Notes: generated by a model from the sequence alone, not told the origin. 62,134 nucleotides of DNA from Candidatus Hydrogenedentota bacterium (GCA_024278275.1 JAJRTN010000167.1:1-62134); one strand, 5' to 3'. Shown: positions 53,856 to 61,949, counted from the stretch's first letter. Translations and numbers: made by a program.

Positions 53856-55178
53856 TCAATCCGCAGGCTGCACGGCGATCCAGCCGCCCAAATCCGCCAG
53901 CGCACCCGTTTCGTCCGCATCAAAGATGCGTCCTGCTTCAAACTCCAGTCTGCCCGCTGTCACCGAAAGCATGGTTTCATCAAGACCGTCCGACGCCAGC
54001 GTGGCAAGCGCGCGGCCGTTCATGGAGACCCGTATCTCTGTCGGACCCAGGCGAGGATAACAATTGCCATGGGTGAGCCGCAATGGTCCCGTATCCACGT
54101 CGAGCCAGGCGTGCCGGCTCATGGGGCGAAGCCCCTTCCCGGAGACCATCACCTCCGGGTACCATCCTTGCTCCGGCATGAGAAATCCCGGGCAGTAAAG
54201 GGGCGTTCGCCGCATAAGGGGCCAAAAAGCGCACTTACCCGGCCGGGTCTTGCGTTGCCGGAACCGCGTTGCCAGGGCGCGGGGCATAAAGGCGATTCCT
54301 GCGGCCCAGGCCCTCGCGTGCGCCCATACACGCCATGGCGCCCCGTCGAGCAATGCCCGCCCCACGGCTCGGCATTCCCCGAGGACGATGGCCACATTCA
54401 ACTGCGGAAAGCGACGCAGGGGCATGTTGCGCAGCAAAAGGTAAAGACGGTTGCGCGTGTTCAAATAGTATTTGTGGCGTGCCCGGCGGCCTTGCCCCAA
54501 GGTGGCGCTGAATTTGTGGCGAAACACGGCCTCGGGACAGGTCCGGATGGTGTAGCCTGCGTTCCAGATGCGGAGACAGAGATCCAGGTCATCGAGATAC
54601 TGTTCGAAGAAATCCGGCAGCAGACCCGTCTTGCGCAGGGCTGCGGCGCGCAACAGCACGGCGCCGCCGCAGGCACCGATGGTTTCAACCGGTTCATTCC
54701 ACCGAGGCCCATCCAGCCGCCCTATCCCGCGGTCCCAACTGGCGCAGGCCCAAGAACATTCCAGCCCAATACTGTTGAGAATGTCGGGGGCGTCGAACAT
54801 AACCATCTTTGGCGCGAGCGCTCCCGCCTCGGGCCGCGCCTCCGCGGCCGCCACCAGGCGGCGCAGGGCATCCGGGGCGGTCCAGGTGTCGTTGTTGAGC
54901 AGCACGAGATAGTCGGCCCCGGCCGCGAGGCTTCGTTCCATGGCCAAATTGTTGCCTCCGGACCATCCCAGGTTCCGGGGACACACCAGGATGTCGACAC
55001 GGGGATCATGGCCGTAATGGGCCCGCACGAAAGCCACGGAATCGTCCTCGCTGGCGTTGTCCACCAGGATCAGCTTGACATTCGGGTAGTCCGAGGCCAA
55101 CAGTGAATCAAAACAAACCTCGAGATGTTCGAGGCCATTCCAGTTGATGACAAGCACGTGCAACAAGGGCATGGACAT
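53856..55178 (-). CDS. Family 2 glycosyltransferase with C-terminal beta domain
   Basis: A 440-residue protein. The GT-A domain covers about 1-260: LHVLVINWNGLEHLEVCFDS, ILVDNASEDDSV, NLGWSGGNNLAMER, DYLVLLNNDTW (donor/metal site), GACGGAVLLRAAAL and YLDDLDLCLRIWNAGY (acceptor-side acid region). It resembles rhamnosyl/galactofuranosyl-type GT2 enzymes. The last 120 residues add a beta-sandwich (SRHAWLDVDTGPLRLTHGNC and following) not usual for the family. The -10 box at 55188-55193 lies only 10 nt from the ATG, so the mRNA could be nearly leaderless. It is first of three genes. Confidence 0.9.
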   Translation of the reverse strand: MSMPLLHVLVINWNGLEHLEVCFDSLLASDYPNVKLILVDNASEDDSVAFVRAHYGHDPRVDILVCPRNLGWSGGNNLAMERSLAAGADYLVLLNNDTWTAPDALRRLVAAAEARPEAGALAPKMVMFDAPDILNSIGLECSWACASWDRGIGRLDGPRWNEPVETIGACGGAVLLRAAALRKTGLLPDFFEQYLDDLDLCLRIWNAGYTIRTCPEAVFRHKFSATLGQGRRARHKYYLNTRNRLYLLLRNMPLRRFPQLNVAIVLGECRAVGRALLDGAPWRVWAHARAWAAGIAFMPRALATRFRQRKTRPGKCAFWPLMRRTPLYCPGFLMPEQGWYPEVMVSGKGLRPMSRHAWLDVDTGPLRLTHGNCYPRLGPTEIRVSMNGRALATLASDGLDETMLSVTAGRLEFEAGRIFDADETGALADLGGWIAVQPAD

Positions 55179-55187
55179 GATGGCGCA

Positions 55188-55260
55188 AGTATATCAGTGT
55201 CCTCCCGGTGGGCAAAAGGCAACCCTGGCTTGTCATGCGCGAAAAGGTGTTTTTCAGCGA
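55188..55260 (-). promoter_or_regulatory. Glycosyltransferase promoter with conserved upstream element
   Basis: On the minus strand TCGCTGAAAAACACCTTTTC followed by GCGCATGA (55233-55260) lies 39 nt upstream of TATACT (55188-55193). A weak TTGCCC (55210-55215, 16-nt spacer) is between them. Confidence 0.6.
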
Positions 55261-55572
55261 GATCGCCCAAGTGCCCCGGTATAGGCGCTTCTTTGGGGCG
55301 CGACATACCGGCCGACATGTAAAAAGCACCCGATTTCGCCATTTCTCTTGTAAAGTAAACACTGGACAAACTGGCGATAGATGCGTATAATTTCATCAAG
55401 AAAGACGAGCGCCCTTTCGTCGGCCCTGTTGAAGTGGCGTGGGCGCACACGGGATCAGGCCGGAAAACAAAAGGTGCCGGAACGTACAATACCTTTCAAA
55501 TCGGTGGTTCGAGACGATTCAGTGTCCGATTTGGGCGGCCTTTGACAAAACGGAAAGCCGCGCAATAAAGTG

Positions 55573-55601
55573 TTGACAGAAAGTCATATTTTTGATATCA
55601 T
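55573..55601 (+). promoter_or_regulatory. Promoter of the type IV pilus operon
   Basis: A perfect TTGACA (55573-55578) and TATCAT (55596-55601) are separated by 17 nt, with an AT-rich spacer that stands out from the surroundings. The start codon follows 120 nt later, leaving an untranslated leader. The stretch 55261-55572 holds no gene that I can support. Confidence 0.8.
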
Positions 55602-55721
55602 CGTAAAAAGTAATAGGATAGGTGGAGCAGAGGGGATGAGCGCACCCCGCCATTGGGGCGAGCCGAGGGTTCCCTTTGAACCATTCGGCTGTCGAGGCAT
55701 GGGCCAAGGAGTCTGACTTCA

Positions 55722-55958
55722 GTGCTGTTCACCAAGCCAAAGAAAGCCATCGGACTCGATATCGGCACGCATTCCATCAAAGCAGTGCAGCTATGCCGGT
55801 CCGGTGGGCGCCTGTTCGCCGAGGAAGTGGGCTACGCCCAGGTGGATCGCAACCAGGTGAACGCCGACCCGGTCGCGGCACATGCGGACGCCGTGCGTGA
55901 ATGCCTTCGCCATTTATCCGTGCAACAGTCCTGCCTTGTCACGGGGTTGCCCGGCTAA
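55722..55958 (+). CDS. pilM: PilM, N-terminal part, ended by an in-frame TAA
   Basis: A GTG at 55722, with AAGGAG about 10 nt upstream, starts LFTKPKKAIGLDIGTHSIKA, the actin-like ATPase opening of PilM (GLDIGTHSIK is phosphate loop 1). The frame ends after SCLVTGLPG at TAA (55956-55958). The next codons in the same frame, TVVIRYPRLDESAKANLDEA, are exactly the PilM continuation, so a Gln or similar codon seems to have become a stop. The whole would be about 415 residues. See 55962-56966 for the rest. PilM is the cytoplasmic actin-like protein that links PilN to the pilus motor. Confidence 0.85.
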   Translation: MLFTKPKKAIGLDIGTHSIKAVQLCRSGGRLFAEEVGYAQVDRNQVNADPVAAHADAVRECLRHLSVQQSCLVTGLPG

Positions 55959-55961
55959 ACC

Positions 55962-56966
55962 GTGGTGATCCGGTATCCCCGACTTGATGAAAGCGCCAAG
56001 GCCAACCTGGATGAGGCCGTTGAGCAGGAGGCGGGGCAGAGTATTCCCTACGATCTGAGCGAGGTTTCTCTCGACTGGACGTTACTGGACGAGGTGGACG
56101 AAGGCGAAGCGAAACAGCTCAAGATACTGCTGGTAGCGGCCAAGCACGAGATTATCGATTCCCGGGTACAAATTCTTGAAGTGGCGGATCTGCAAAGTTC
56201 TATTCTGGGTGTTGACTCTCTGGCCCTGGCGGACGCGGCGGAGGCCTGTGATTTCCTGCGGGTGGGGGAGACGGTGGCGCTGGTCAACATTGGGCTTACC
56301 TCGGCCAGCATCCATTTCGTGAAGGACGGCATATCCAATTTCATTCGCTACGTGAATTGGGGTGCCCGTGAAATGATCCAGGCCATTGCCAAGGAGCATC
56401 GGTGCGAATACGAAGAGGCCGAGCAAATCCTTGTTGATATCTGTTCAAATACGGAGGTCACGCCGCCGGCGGTGGAAGAGGAAAGCGCGGCAGACACGGT
56501 TGCCGAGGCCGCGTCGGCGGTGGAGGCCCTGGATGATGATCCTTTCGGTGTGCCCGACGCTTTGGGCACCGATTCCCTGCTTGATCCCCTGGGGGAAGAC
56601 CTCGGGGACGTGGGGGCAAGCCAGGGCGCGCTTCCGGGCCAAGGGGCTTCGCGGGGTCCGCGGGACATACTTTCGGTTCCCCTTCAGCGGATGGCATCCG
56701 AAATTCGGCGATCATTCGATTATTACGAACACCAGTTGTATGAACGTCCCGTTGATCGGCTGGTGCTCAGTGGCGGCGTCGCCGAACTGCCTGTCATCTC
56801 CGAGATCCTGGTGGAAGAATTGGGTGTTGAAAGTGTGGAAGTGGCCAATCCGGCCGCCTCGGCGCTCGTCCTGGGAGACGATGTTGCCATGGGTCCCATG
56901 CTTGAGCACCCGTCGAAGTTCATGGTGGCCCTTGGCCTGGCCGCAAGGGGAATGGCGGACCTATGA
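55962..56966 (+). CDS. pilM: PilM, C-terminal part, same frame after the stop
   Basis: Reading resumes in frame 3 nt after the TAA. A GTG pair at 55962 and 55965 could allow reinitiation (VVIRYPRLDESAKANLDEAV). Features of PilM: GQSIPYDLSEVSLDWTLLDE, KQLKILLVAAKHEIIDSRVQ, ADLQSSILGVDSLALADAAE, VALVNIGLTSASIHFVKDG (second phosphate loop) and DRLVLSGGVAELPVISEILV near the end. An acidic insertion near 175-225 (VEEESAADTVAEAASAVEAL and following) is unusual. Without the N-terminal quarter the ATP site would be incomplete. It overlaps pilN by 4 nt (ATGA). Confidence 0.85.
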   Translation: MVIRYPRLDESAKANLDEAVEQEAGQSIPYDLSEVSLDWTLLDEVDEGEAKQLKILLVAAKHEIIDSRVQILEVADLQSSILGVDSLALADAAEACDFLRVGETVALVNIGLTSASIHFVKDGISNFIRYVNWGAREMIQAIAKEHRCEYEEAEQILVDICSNTEVTPPAVEEESAADTVAEAASAVEALDDDPFGVPDALGTDSLLDPLGEDLGDVGASQGALPGQGASRGPRDILSVPLQRMASEIRRSFDYYEHQLYERPVDRLVLSGGVAELPVISEILVEELGVESVEVANPAASALVLGDDVAMGPMLEHPSKFMVALGLAARGMADL

Positions 56967-57688
56967 TTCTAATCAATCTCCTGCCACAGCATTTGCGCCC
57001 CCTCAAGCGCACACCACTGCCCTACATCGGGGTGTTTATCGTCATGTTGGCGGCCTTTTTCGTCATGGCCAGCATGTTCTTGAGCGTGTCGGCCCAAATA
57101 GGGGAGATCAATCAGAAAAAGGCCAAGACGCAAAACAGCCTTAATGAGTTGGCCGACGTGGTGAAGCGTTATGAAGATTTGGACAAGAAAAAGGCTCGCC
57201 TCGTTGACAAGACGATTGCCATCGAGGAGATCCTCAAGGATCGCATCCTCTGGTCCGAGCAGCTTTTCCACCTGGATCGGCTCAAGCCCGACAATATGTG
57301 GTACAGCCGGATTCGCGTGACCCAGCTTCCCTTCAAACAGCGCGTGCGCAAAGTTGATCCCAAAACGAAGAAGGCCATGAAAGACAAGAACGGGAAGGAC
57401 TTGTGGGAAAACAAAACCATTAAGCGGCCCGTGCTTGAAGTGAGCGGCTACGTGGTACCCAGTGAAGAGGAATCCAACTATATCGCGCCCCTTACCCGCA
57501 GCACCACCGAAGACCCCGACTTTTCCAAGCTCTTCACCCTGTACCGATTCCGCCTTGAAGACACCGTTTTCAACGATCAGCCCGTCCGCAAATTCGTGTT
57601 GGAATACGTTATAGAGCCTTCCAAAAAGGATGGCGACGCCCCTAGTGAAGGCGGGAAGAAACCCGCGCAACCCAAGGGGAAAGCATAG
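56963..57688 (+). CDS. pilN: Type IV pilus assembly protein PilN
   Basis: A 241-residue protein with the family opening ILINLLPQHLRPLKR (the INLLP motif that binds PilM), a membrane helix (YIGVFIVMLAAFFVMASMFL), a coiled coil (INQKKAKTQNSLNELADVVK, then RYEDLDKKKARLVDKTIAIE) and a beta-rich periplasmic end. It is longer than Pseudomonas PilN (about 200) because of an extra charged segment (KVDPKTKKAMKDKNGKDLWE) and a lysine-rich tail. It links PilM to PilO in the inner-membrane alignment complex. Confidence 0.9.
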   Translation: MILINLLPQHLRPLKRTPLPYIGVFIVMLAAFFVMASMFLSVSAQIGEINQKKAKTQNSLNELADVVKRYEDLDKKKARLVDKTIAIEEILKDRILWSEQLFHLDRLKPDNMWYSRIRVTQLPFKQRVRKVDPKTKKAMKDKNGKDLWENKTIKRPVLEVSGYVVPSEEESNYIAPLTRSTTEDPDFSKLFTLYRFRLEDTVFNDQPVRKFVLEYVIEPSKKDGDAPSEGGKKPAQPKGKA

Positions 57689-58261
57689 ATGTTCGAGTTC
57701 TTCAAGGGTACCGTCACGCCAAAGGACTGGGCTATCGTTGGGATTCTCCTCGCTGTGACAGCGGTGATTTTCGCCGCCTTTTACTTCGTCGTGCTGGACA
57801 ACAGGAAGCAGCAGGTTGAGGTGTTAAGCGCTGAACTCAAGGATATCGAGGCGCAGCTCCGGATAGCCACGCAATACAAGCAGAATCTCCCCCAACTCGA
57901 ACGGGATGAACTTCAAATGGGGAAGCTCGTGGAGGGCTTCCAGAGTCGATTGCCCGACAAGCGTGAGATCCAGGGGCTTCTCGAAAAGTTCGAACGCTAT
58001 GGCGATTCCCTGGGGCTTCGCATTGTTCTTACCTATCTGCCCACGACGACCGACAAGCACAAGCAAACGCTCCCGTACAAGATTACCGCTTACGGGAACT
58101 ACCACCAGATTGCCAGTTTCATCAATCTGCTTGAGCGTGAACAGCGCTACCTGAAGATATCCGATGTGGATATCGGTGAAGAAGAGGAAGGCGTCGCTGA
58201 AGCCACGTTTGTTCTCAGCACCTTCATCTTTATTCAACAGCCGGAAGGGGCCGCCACATGA
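57689..58261 (+). CDS. pilO: Type IV pilus assembly protein PilO
   Basis: A 190-residue protein starting directly after the pilN stop. A membrane helix (WAIVGILLAVTAVIFAAFYF) is followed by a coiled coil (NRKQQVEVLSAELKDIEAQL) and the typical PilO motifs (LPQLERDELQMGKLVEGFQS, LPDKREIQGLLEKFE) and ferredoxin-like domain (YHQIASFINLLEREQRYLKI). It pairs with PilN in the periplasm. The stop overlaps the next ATG (ATGA). Confidence 0.92.
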   Translation: MFEFFKGTVTPKDWAIVGILLAVTAVIFAAFYFVVLDNRKQQVEVLSAELKDIEAQLRIATQYKQNLPQLERDELQMGKLVEGFQSRLPDKREIQGLLEKFERYGDSLGLRIVLTYLPTTTDKHKQTLPYKITAYGNYHQIASFINLLEREQRYLKISDVDIGEEEEGVAEATFVLSTFIFIQQPEGAAT

Positions 58262-58770
58262 ACCCCGAAAACAGAAAGCAGATGATTATTCTCGGCGTAT
58301 TGGTGGGCGCCCTGGCCCTGGTGGGGGCCTACCAGTTCCTTGGCGCCGGCAGCCCGCCCAAAACGCCCCGGAAATCCACGGCCACCAAGAAAGCAACGAC
58401 CGATACCAGGATCAATCAACCCAAGTTCGAGGGCGATCTGGATCAGCTTTTGGCCGGCATTGCCGAGGTAACGTTCGACTACCGCCGTGCAACGGGGGAT
58501 CGCCCCAGTCCCATGCAACCCAAGATCGCCACCCGCGTCATGATTGACGACACGAGCGGAACCCAGCAACTTCGTTCCTATGACGTGGAACGACTGCATG
58601 TGAGTGGTATTGTTTGGGATGAGACGGACCCCTACGCCGTGGTTGAAGGGGAAGTGGTCTCGAATGGGTACGACTATGGCAACGGTCTCAAAGTCCTTTC
58701 CATCGAGCCAGACCGCGTTATCTTCGATCTGGACGGCTTTGCCATCCCGGTTGAAATGGAGGAGCTGTAG
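58258..58770 (+). CDS. Probable PilP-position protein of the pilus operon
   Basis: A 170-residue protein between pilO and pilQ, the place of pilP. It has an N-terminal membrane helix (MIILGVLVGALALVGAYQFL) instead of a lipobox, a basic linker, a beta domain from about 60 on (QLLAGIAEVTFDYRRATGDR), and a C-terminal strand region that fits the PilP-type beta-sandwich (GIVWDETDPYAVVEGEVVSN, then LKVLSIEPDRVIFDLDGFAI). The role would be to link PilN/PilO to the secretin. Likeness to PilP is by position and fold pattern only. Confidence 0.75.
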   Translation: MNPENRKQMIILGVLVGALALVGAYQFLGAGSPPKTPRKSTATKKATTDTRINQPKFEGDLDQLLAGIAEVTFDYRRATGDRPSPMQPKIATRVMIDDTSGTQQLRSYDVERLHVSGIVWDETDPYAVVEGEVVSNGYDYGNGLKVLSIEPDRVIFDLDGFAIPVEMEEL

Positions 58771-58773
58771 ACC

Positions 58774-60957
58774 ATGAGCCCTATTAAACCCATCACGATG
58801 GCCGTGATCGCTCTGCTCTGCGCGACGACGCTTTCACTGCTTTGGGTCTCCGCCCCGGTGCAGGCGCAACGCGCGACGGTGCCACACTCGCCTTTGGCCC
58901 GGCAACTCGGCGATATTGCCGCCCTCTCGGTCCCTCGCATTAAACCCGCGGGGGGCGCGGCCTCCGCCCCCTCCACCCCTTTGCTCCCGGTCGATCAACT
59001 CCAGGCCGCAATCAGCACCCGAACACTTCCCAAGGCCGAACGTCAACGCGTGTCCAGGCTTGTAGAAGACCTCGAGGCGGTGGCCACTCCCGCCATTCTT
59101 CTTCCCCGTGACAACGTCGCCCTCCAGGCCGCGCAGGGGGAAGAAGACACGGCCACATCCAACACCGGGGAAGAAGCCCCGGGAATCACGCCTCCCCTTG
59201 ACGTGGCGGAAGACGAACAGGTCAAGCCCGCTCCGCCACGGGAACGGGCCGCCCCTGTCGAGCCCCCCGTGAAAAGAGAAGTAAAAGCCCGTCTTTCATC
59301 GGACAGCAACACGGCCATCGCCAGTGTTCAGCATGCCCTCGACAAAGACGCGGCCGCCGGCCGGGATATTCTTGCCGCCAGCGGCCTCTCCGATGGCACG
59401 ATGCAGGCCGGGGCCGCGGGCACGTACCACGGCGACCCCATGGAACAGCCCGTCAATGTGGATTTCCGCGAGATGCAGCTTAGCAACGCCATTGCTCTCC
59501 TCGCGCACAAAGCGGGTATCAATGTGATAGCCGGTACCGACCTCGATACGCCGATAACCATGTACCTCCGCAATGTTCCGCTTCGCCAGGCCATAAAGAC
59601 CGTTCTTCGGAGCAAGGGACTGGGCCTGCTCGAACAGGAAGGCATCTATCACGTCGTGACCTACGAAGAGGCCATTTCCGCGGAACGCGAAACCATCATG
59701 ATTCCCCTTGAGAATGCCAAGGCGAGCGAATTGGCCACTGTGGTGACGGACATCATCAAGGGCACGCCCGAAGACACATTGACAAATGTATCGACCAACG
59801 ACGCCGCCAATATCCTCGTCATCAACGGCCCTAAATCCAAGCTGGGTGATTTGGCGCGGATGGTCCATGATCTGGACGTGGCGGAGCAGGTCCTGCCCAC
59901 TGTTACCGAAGCGATCAAACTGAACTATGCCGACGCGGCCTTGCTTGTTCCCATGGTTGAGAAACTCCTCACGCCCGAGATAGGCAACGTGACCGCTGAT
60001 GAGCGCGCCCGTCACCTGGTTGTCACCGATGTGCCGGTTGTCCTCGCCCAGATCCGCGACCTGGTCGCCCAACTCGATATCCCTGTCAAACAAGTACTCA
60101 TTGACGCCATGGTGGTGGATGCCGTCCTTGAAGATGGTGCGGATACCGGTGTGGATTGGATCCTTGATACGGTGCGCAGCCAAAGCCGGCGCCAGGCCGC
60201 CTTGGGTCAGAATGGAAGGTTCCAAGGCAATTTGCAGGAACTTGGTTTGAACGCCAACATGAACGTGGGCAATGCCGCCGGCATTCTTAATTTTGGCGTT
60301 CTCACCGATAACTTTGACTGGCGCGGCATTATTCAGGCCGAAGTGCGCAACAGCGACAGCCGCCTTCTTTCCAACCCCCGGTTGCGCACCATCGAGAACA
60401 AGCCCGCGACCATCACCATCTCCCAGGAGATTCCCTATGTGGAATTGACGGAAACCAATTTGGGCGGTTCCCAGACTTCCACGAAGTTCAAGGACATCGG
60501 CACCCTCCTGGAGGTGACACCGCGTGTTACCCATGATAATCACGTCATCGTGGACATCCTCGGCAAGGAAAGCGGCACGCAGGGCGTATTCAACAATGTA
60601 CCCATCGAGGATAAGCGCCAGATTGAGACCACGGCCCGTATGATGAGTGGACAGACAATCTATATTGGCGGGCTGCGTAAGAATGATGAGAACTCCACCA
60701 TTCGCAAGATCCCGGTCCTCGGGAATATCCCTGTCGTGAATTTCCTCTTCCGCTCCAACCAGCGCAAAGAGACGGCCACCGAACTGCTCATTTTCCTGAC
60801 GTGTACGGTGGTTGAGGAAGATGAATCCCTCACCCCCCATGAAAACGCGAAATACGAAGAGGCCCTGAACGAAGACTTTGATGTGAATGCGGAGCGTACC
60901 GTACTCCAGAGCATAGTTCACCCCAATCAGCCGCGAACAAAGATCGGCGGTGAGTAG
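58774..60957 (+). CDS. pilQ: Type IV pilus secretin PilQ
   Basis: A 727-residue secretin. A signal peptide (MAVIALLCATTLSLLWVSAP) and a low-complexity linker of about 170 residues precede an STN/secretin N0-type domain (NVDFREMQLSNAIALLAHKA, then GINVIAGTDLDTPITMYLRN), N1-type domains (IMIPLENAKASELATVVTDI; AIKLNYADAALLVPMVEKLL) and the secretin barrel from about 480 on (RLLSNPRLRTIENKPATITI, IPYVELTETNLGGSQTSTKF, TIYIGGLRKNDENSTIRKIP, VLGNIPVVNFLFRS). It forms the outer-membrane gate through which the pilus leaves. The terminator at 60980 follows its stop. Confidence 0.94.
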   Translation: MSPIKPITMAVIALLCATTLSLLWVSAPVQAQRATVPHSPLARQLGDIAALSVPRIKPAGGAASAPSTPLLPVDQLQAAISTRTLPKAERQRVSRLVEDLEAVATPAILLPRDNVALQAAQGEEDTATSNTGEEAPGITPPLDVAEDEQVKPAPPRERAAPVEPPVKREVKARLSSDSNTAIASVQHALDKDAAAGRDILAASGLSDGTMQAGAAGTYHGDPMEQPVNVDFREMQLSNAIALLAHKAGINVIAGTDLDTPITMYLRNVPLRQAIKTVLRSKGLGLLEQEGIYHVVTYEEAISAERETIMIPLENAKASELATVVTDIIKGTPEDTLTNVSTNDAANILVINGPKSKLGDLARMVHDLDVAEQVLPTVTEAIKLNYADAALLVPMVEKLLTPEIGNVTADERARHLVVTDVPVVLAQIRDLVAQLDIPVKQVLIDAMVVDAVLEDGADTGVDWILDTVRSQSRRQAALGQNGRFQGNLQELGLNANMNVGNAAGILNFGVLTDNFDWRGIIQAEVRNSDSRLLSNPRLRTIENKPATITISQEIPYVELTETNLGGSQTSTKFKDIGTLLEVTPRVTHDNHVIVDILGKESGTQGVFNNVPIEDKRQIETTARMMSGQTIYIGGLRKNDENSTIRKIPVLGNIPVVNFLFRSNQRKETATELLIFLTCTVVEEDESLTPHENAKYEEALNEDFDVNAERTVLQSIVHPNQPRTKIGGE

Positions 60958-60979
60958 CCCATAACCATCCTGGCACACG

Positions 60980-61010
60980 GCCGCAAGCGGATTCGCTTGC
61001 GGCTCTTTTT
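60980..61010 (+). terminator. Intrinsic terminator after pilQ
   Basis: A perfect 10-bp stem, GCCGCAAGCG (60980-60989) with CGCTTGCGGC (60994-61003), a 4-nt loop and the T-rich run TCTTTTT. This ends the pilus operon 23 nt after the pilQ stop. Confidence 0.9.
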
Positions 61011-61011
61011 C

Positions 61012-61734
61012 ATGGAGTCCGCCCACCTCGTGAAGGAGAAAAAGACGCAAGAGGCCGTGGATACCTTGGTCGATCATTGGACCACATCCATGCGTGTTAC
61101 CACGCGGTGCGTGACCTGTGCGCCTCGAGACGTGGGCACCCCTCCCCTGCTGGTGGTAATCCACGGCTGGGGACAGACGGCCACGGCCTTTCTCGATGCT
61201 TTTAAACCCCTTGCGCGGCAAGGTTGGCTGATTGCCGCGCCGCAGGCACCGCACCCGTTCTATGTCACTCCCAGGGGCGCCCGCGTGGGATATAGCTGGC
61301 TCACCCGCGAAAACCGCGATGCGGCCGTCCGGGATATCAATCTCTATCTAACGGAGACCCTGGATATGATCGCCCGGCGTTTTTCCCCCGACGAAAAGCG
61401 GGTTTGCCTGCTGGGTTTCAGCCAGGGCTCTTCCGTGGCCTACCGTTACCTGGCTGCGCATCCCGAGCGCATCGGGGCACTCGCCTCCTGTTGCGCGGAC
61501 CTTCCGGCCGATGTGCGTTCCCCGCTTCTGGACATGAAACCCCGTTCCGCTTTTGTCGCCTATTGCCCCGAGGACCGAATTGCACCGTCCCGGGTGTCCC
61601 GTGAAGCCGCGGCGATGTTGAGACAATACGGATGGCCCACCACGGAGTACTCCTTCCGTGGCGGCCACCGCATCACGCCAGCCCTGATTACACGCTTGGG
61701 CGCATGGCTCCAGAAAGCGTTTCCGTCCCGCTGA
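61012..61734 (+). CDS. Carboxylesterase/phospholipase-like alpha/beta hydrolase
   Basis: About 240 residues if it starts at the ATG at 61012. That ATG sits directly behind the terminator T-run and has no ribosome site, so a later start (GTG 61057 or ATG 61090) is possible. The enzyme shows VVIHGWGQTATAFLDAF (oxyanion loop), APQAPHPFYV, the nucleophile LLGFSQGSSVAYR, CPEDRIAPS (Asp) and GGHRITP (His), a complete Ser-Asp-His set of the lysophospholipase/carboxylesterase family. The substrate is unknown. It probably has its own promoter inside the pilQ end or depends on read-through. Confidence 0.85.
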   Translation: MESAHLVKEKKTQEAVDTLVDHWTTSMRVTTRCVTCAPRDVGTPPLLVVIHGWGQTATAFLDAFKPLARQGWLIAAPQAPHPFYVTPRGARVGYSWLTRENRDAAVRDINLYLTETLDMIARRFSPDEKRVCLLGFSQGSSVAYRYLAAHPERIGALASCCADLPADVRSPLLDMKPRSAFVAYCPEDRIAPSRVSREAAAMLRQYGWPTTEYSFRGGHRITPALITRLGAWLQKAFPSR

Positions 61735-61762
61735 CACCTGTCGGAGGTACGCCTGTATTTAA

Positions 61763-61849
61763 TGGTTCTCCCGCGAAGGCGGGGCTCCATGATTCGTGGG
61801 CGATGCCTTGCCCTTTCCCGTGGATTCCCGCGTTCGCGGGAATGACGGA
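61763..61849 (+). repeat. Dispersed palindromic repeat, fullest copy
   Basis: TTCTCCCGCGAAGGCGGGGC is followed by GCCCTTTCCCGTGGATTCCC and GCGTTCGCGGGAATGACGGAA. The stem TTCCCGCG/CGCGGGAA is perfect. Degenerate copies lie at 12440-12470 and 50588-50629. Confidence 0.6.
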
Positions 61850-61862
61850 AGAAAGTTTTGTG

Positions 61863-61949
61863 GGGTGGGCCTTGGCCCACCATGGTTATGTTTTTATGAC
61901 ATGGCGGTCTCGTCATCAACATTTGCGATTGGTACGCCAAGGCCCACCC
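61863..61949. repeat. 87-bp element with 14-bp perfect inverted ends
   Basis: GGGTGGGCCTTGGC (61863-61876) and GCCAAGGCCCACCC (61936-61949) are exact reverse complements, enclosing about 60 bases with no gene. The left end also folds on itself (GGTGGGCC-TT-GGCCCACC). No clear target-site duplication is seen. Confidence 0.55.

Noticed and set aside
55956-55958. Altered genetic code (TAA read as Gln)
   Set aside because: recA ends normally at TAA (36671-36673) with RecA of the proper length, so TAA acts as a stop. A point mutation, reinitiation or sequencing error is simpler.
59296-61254. Long minus-strand open frame opposite pilQ (about 650 codons)
   Set aside because: Antisense to a clear secretin and crossing the terminator at 60980. 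No domain is seen.
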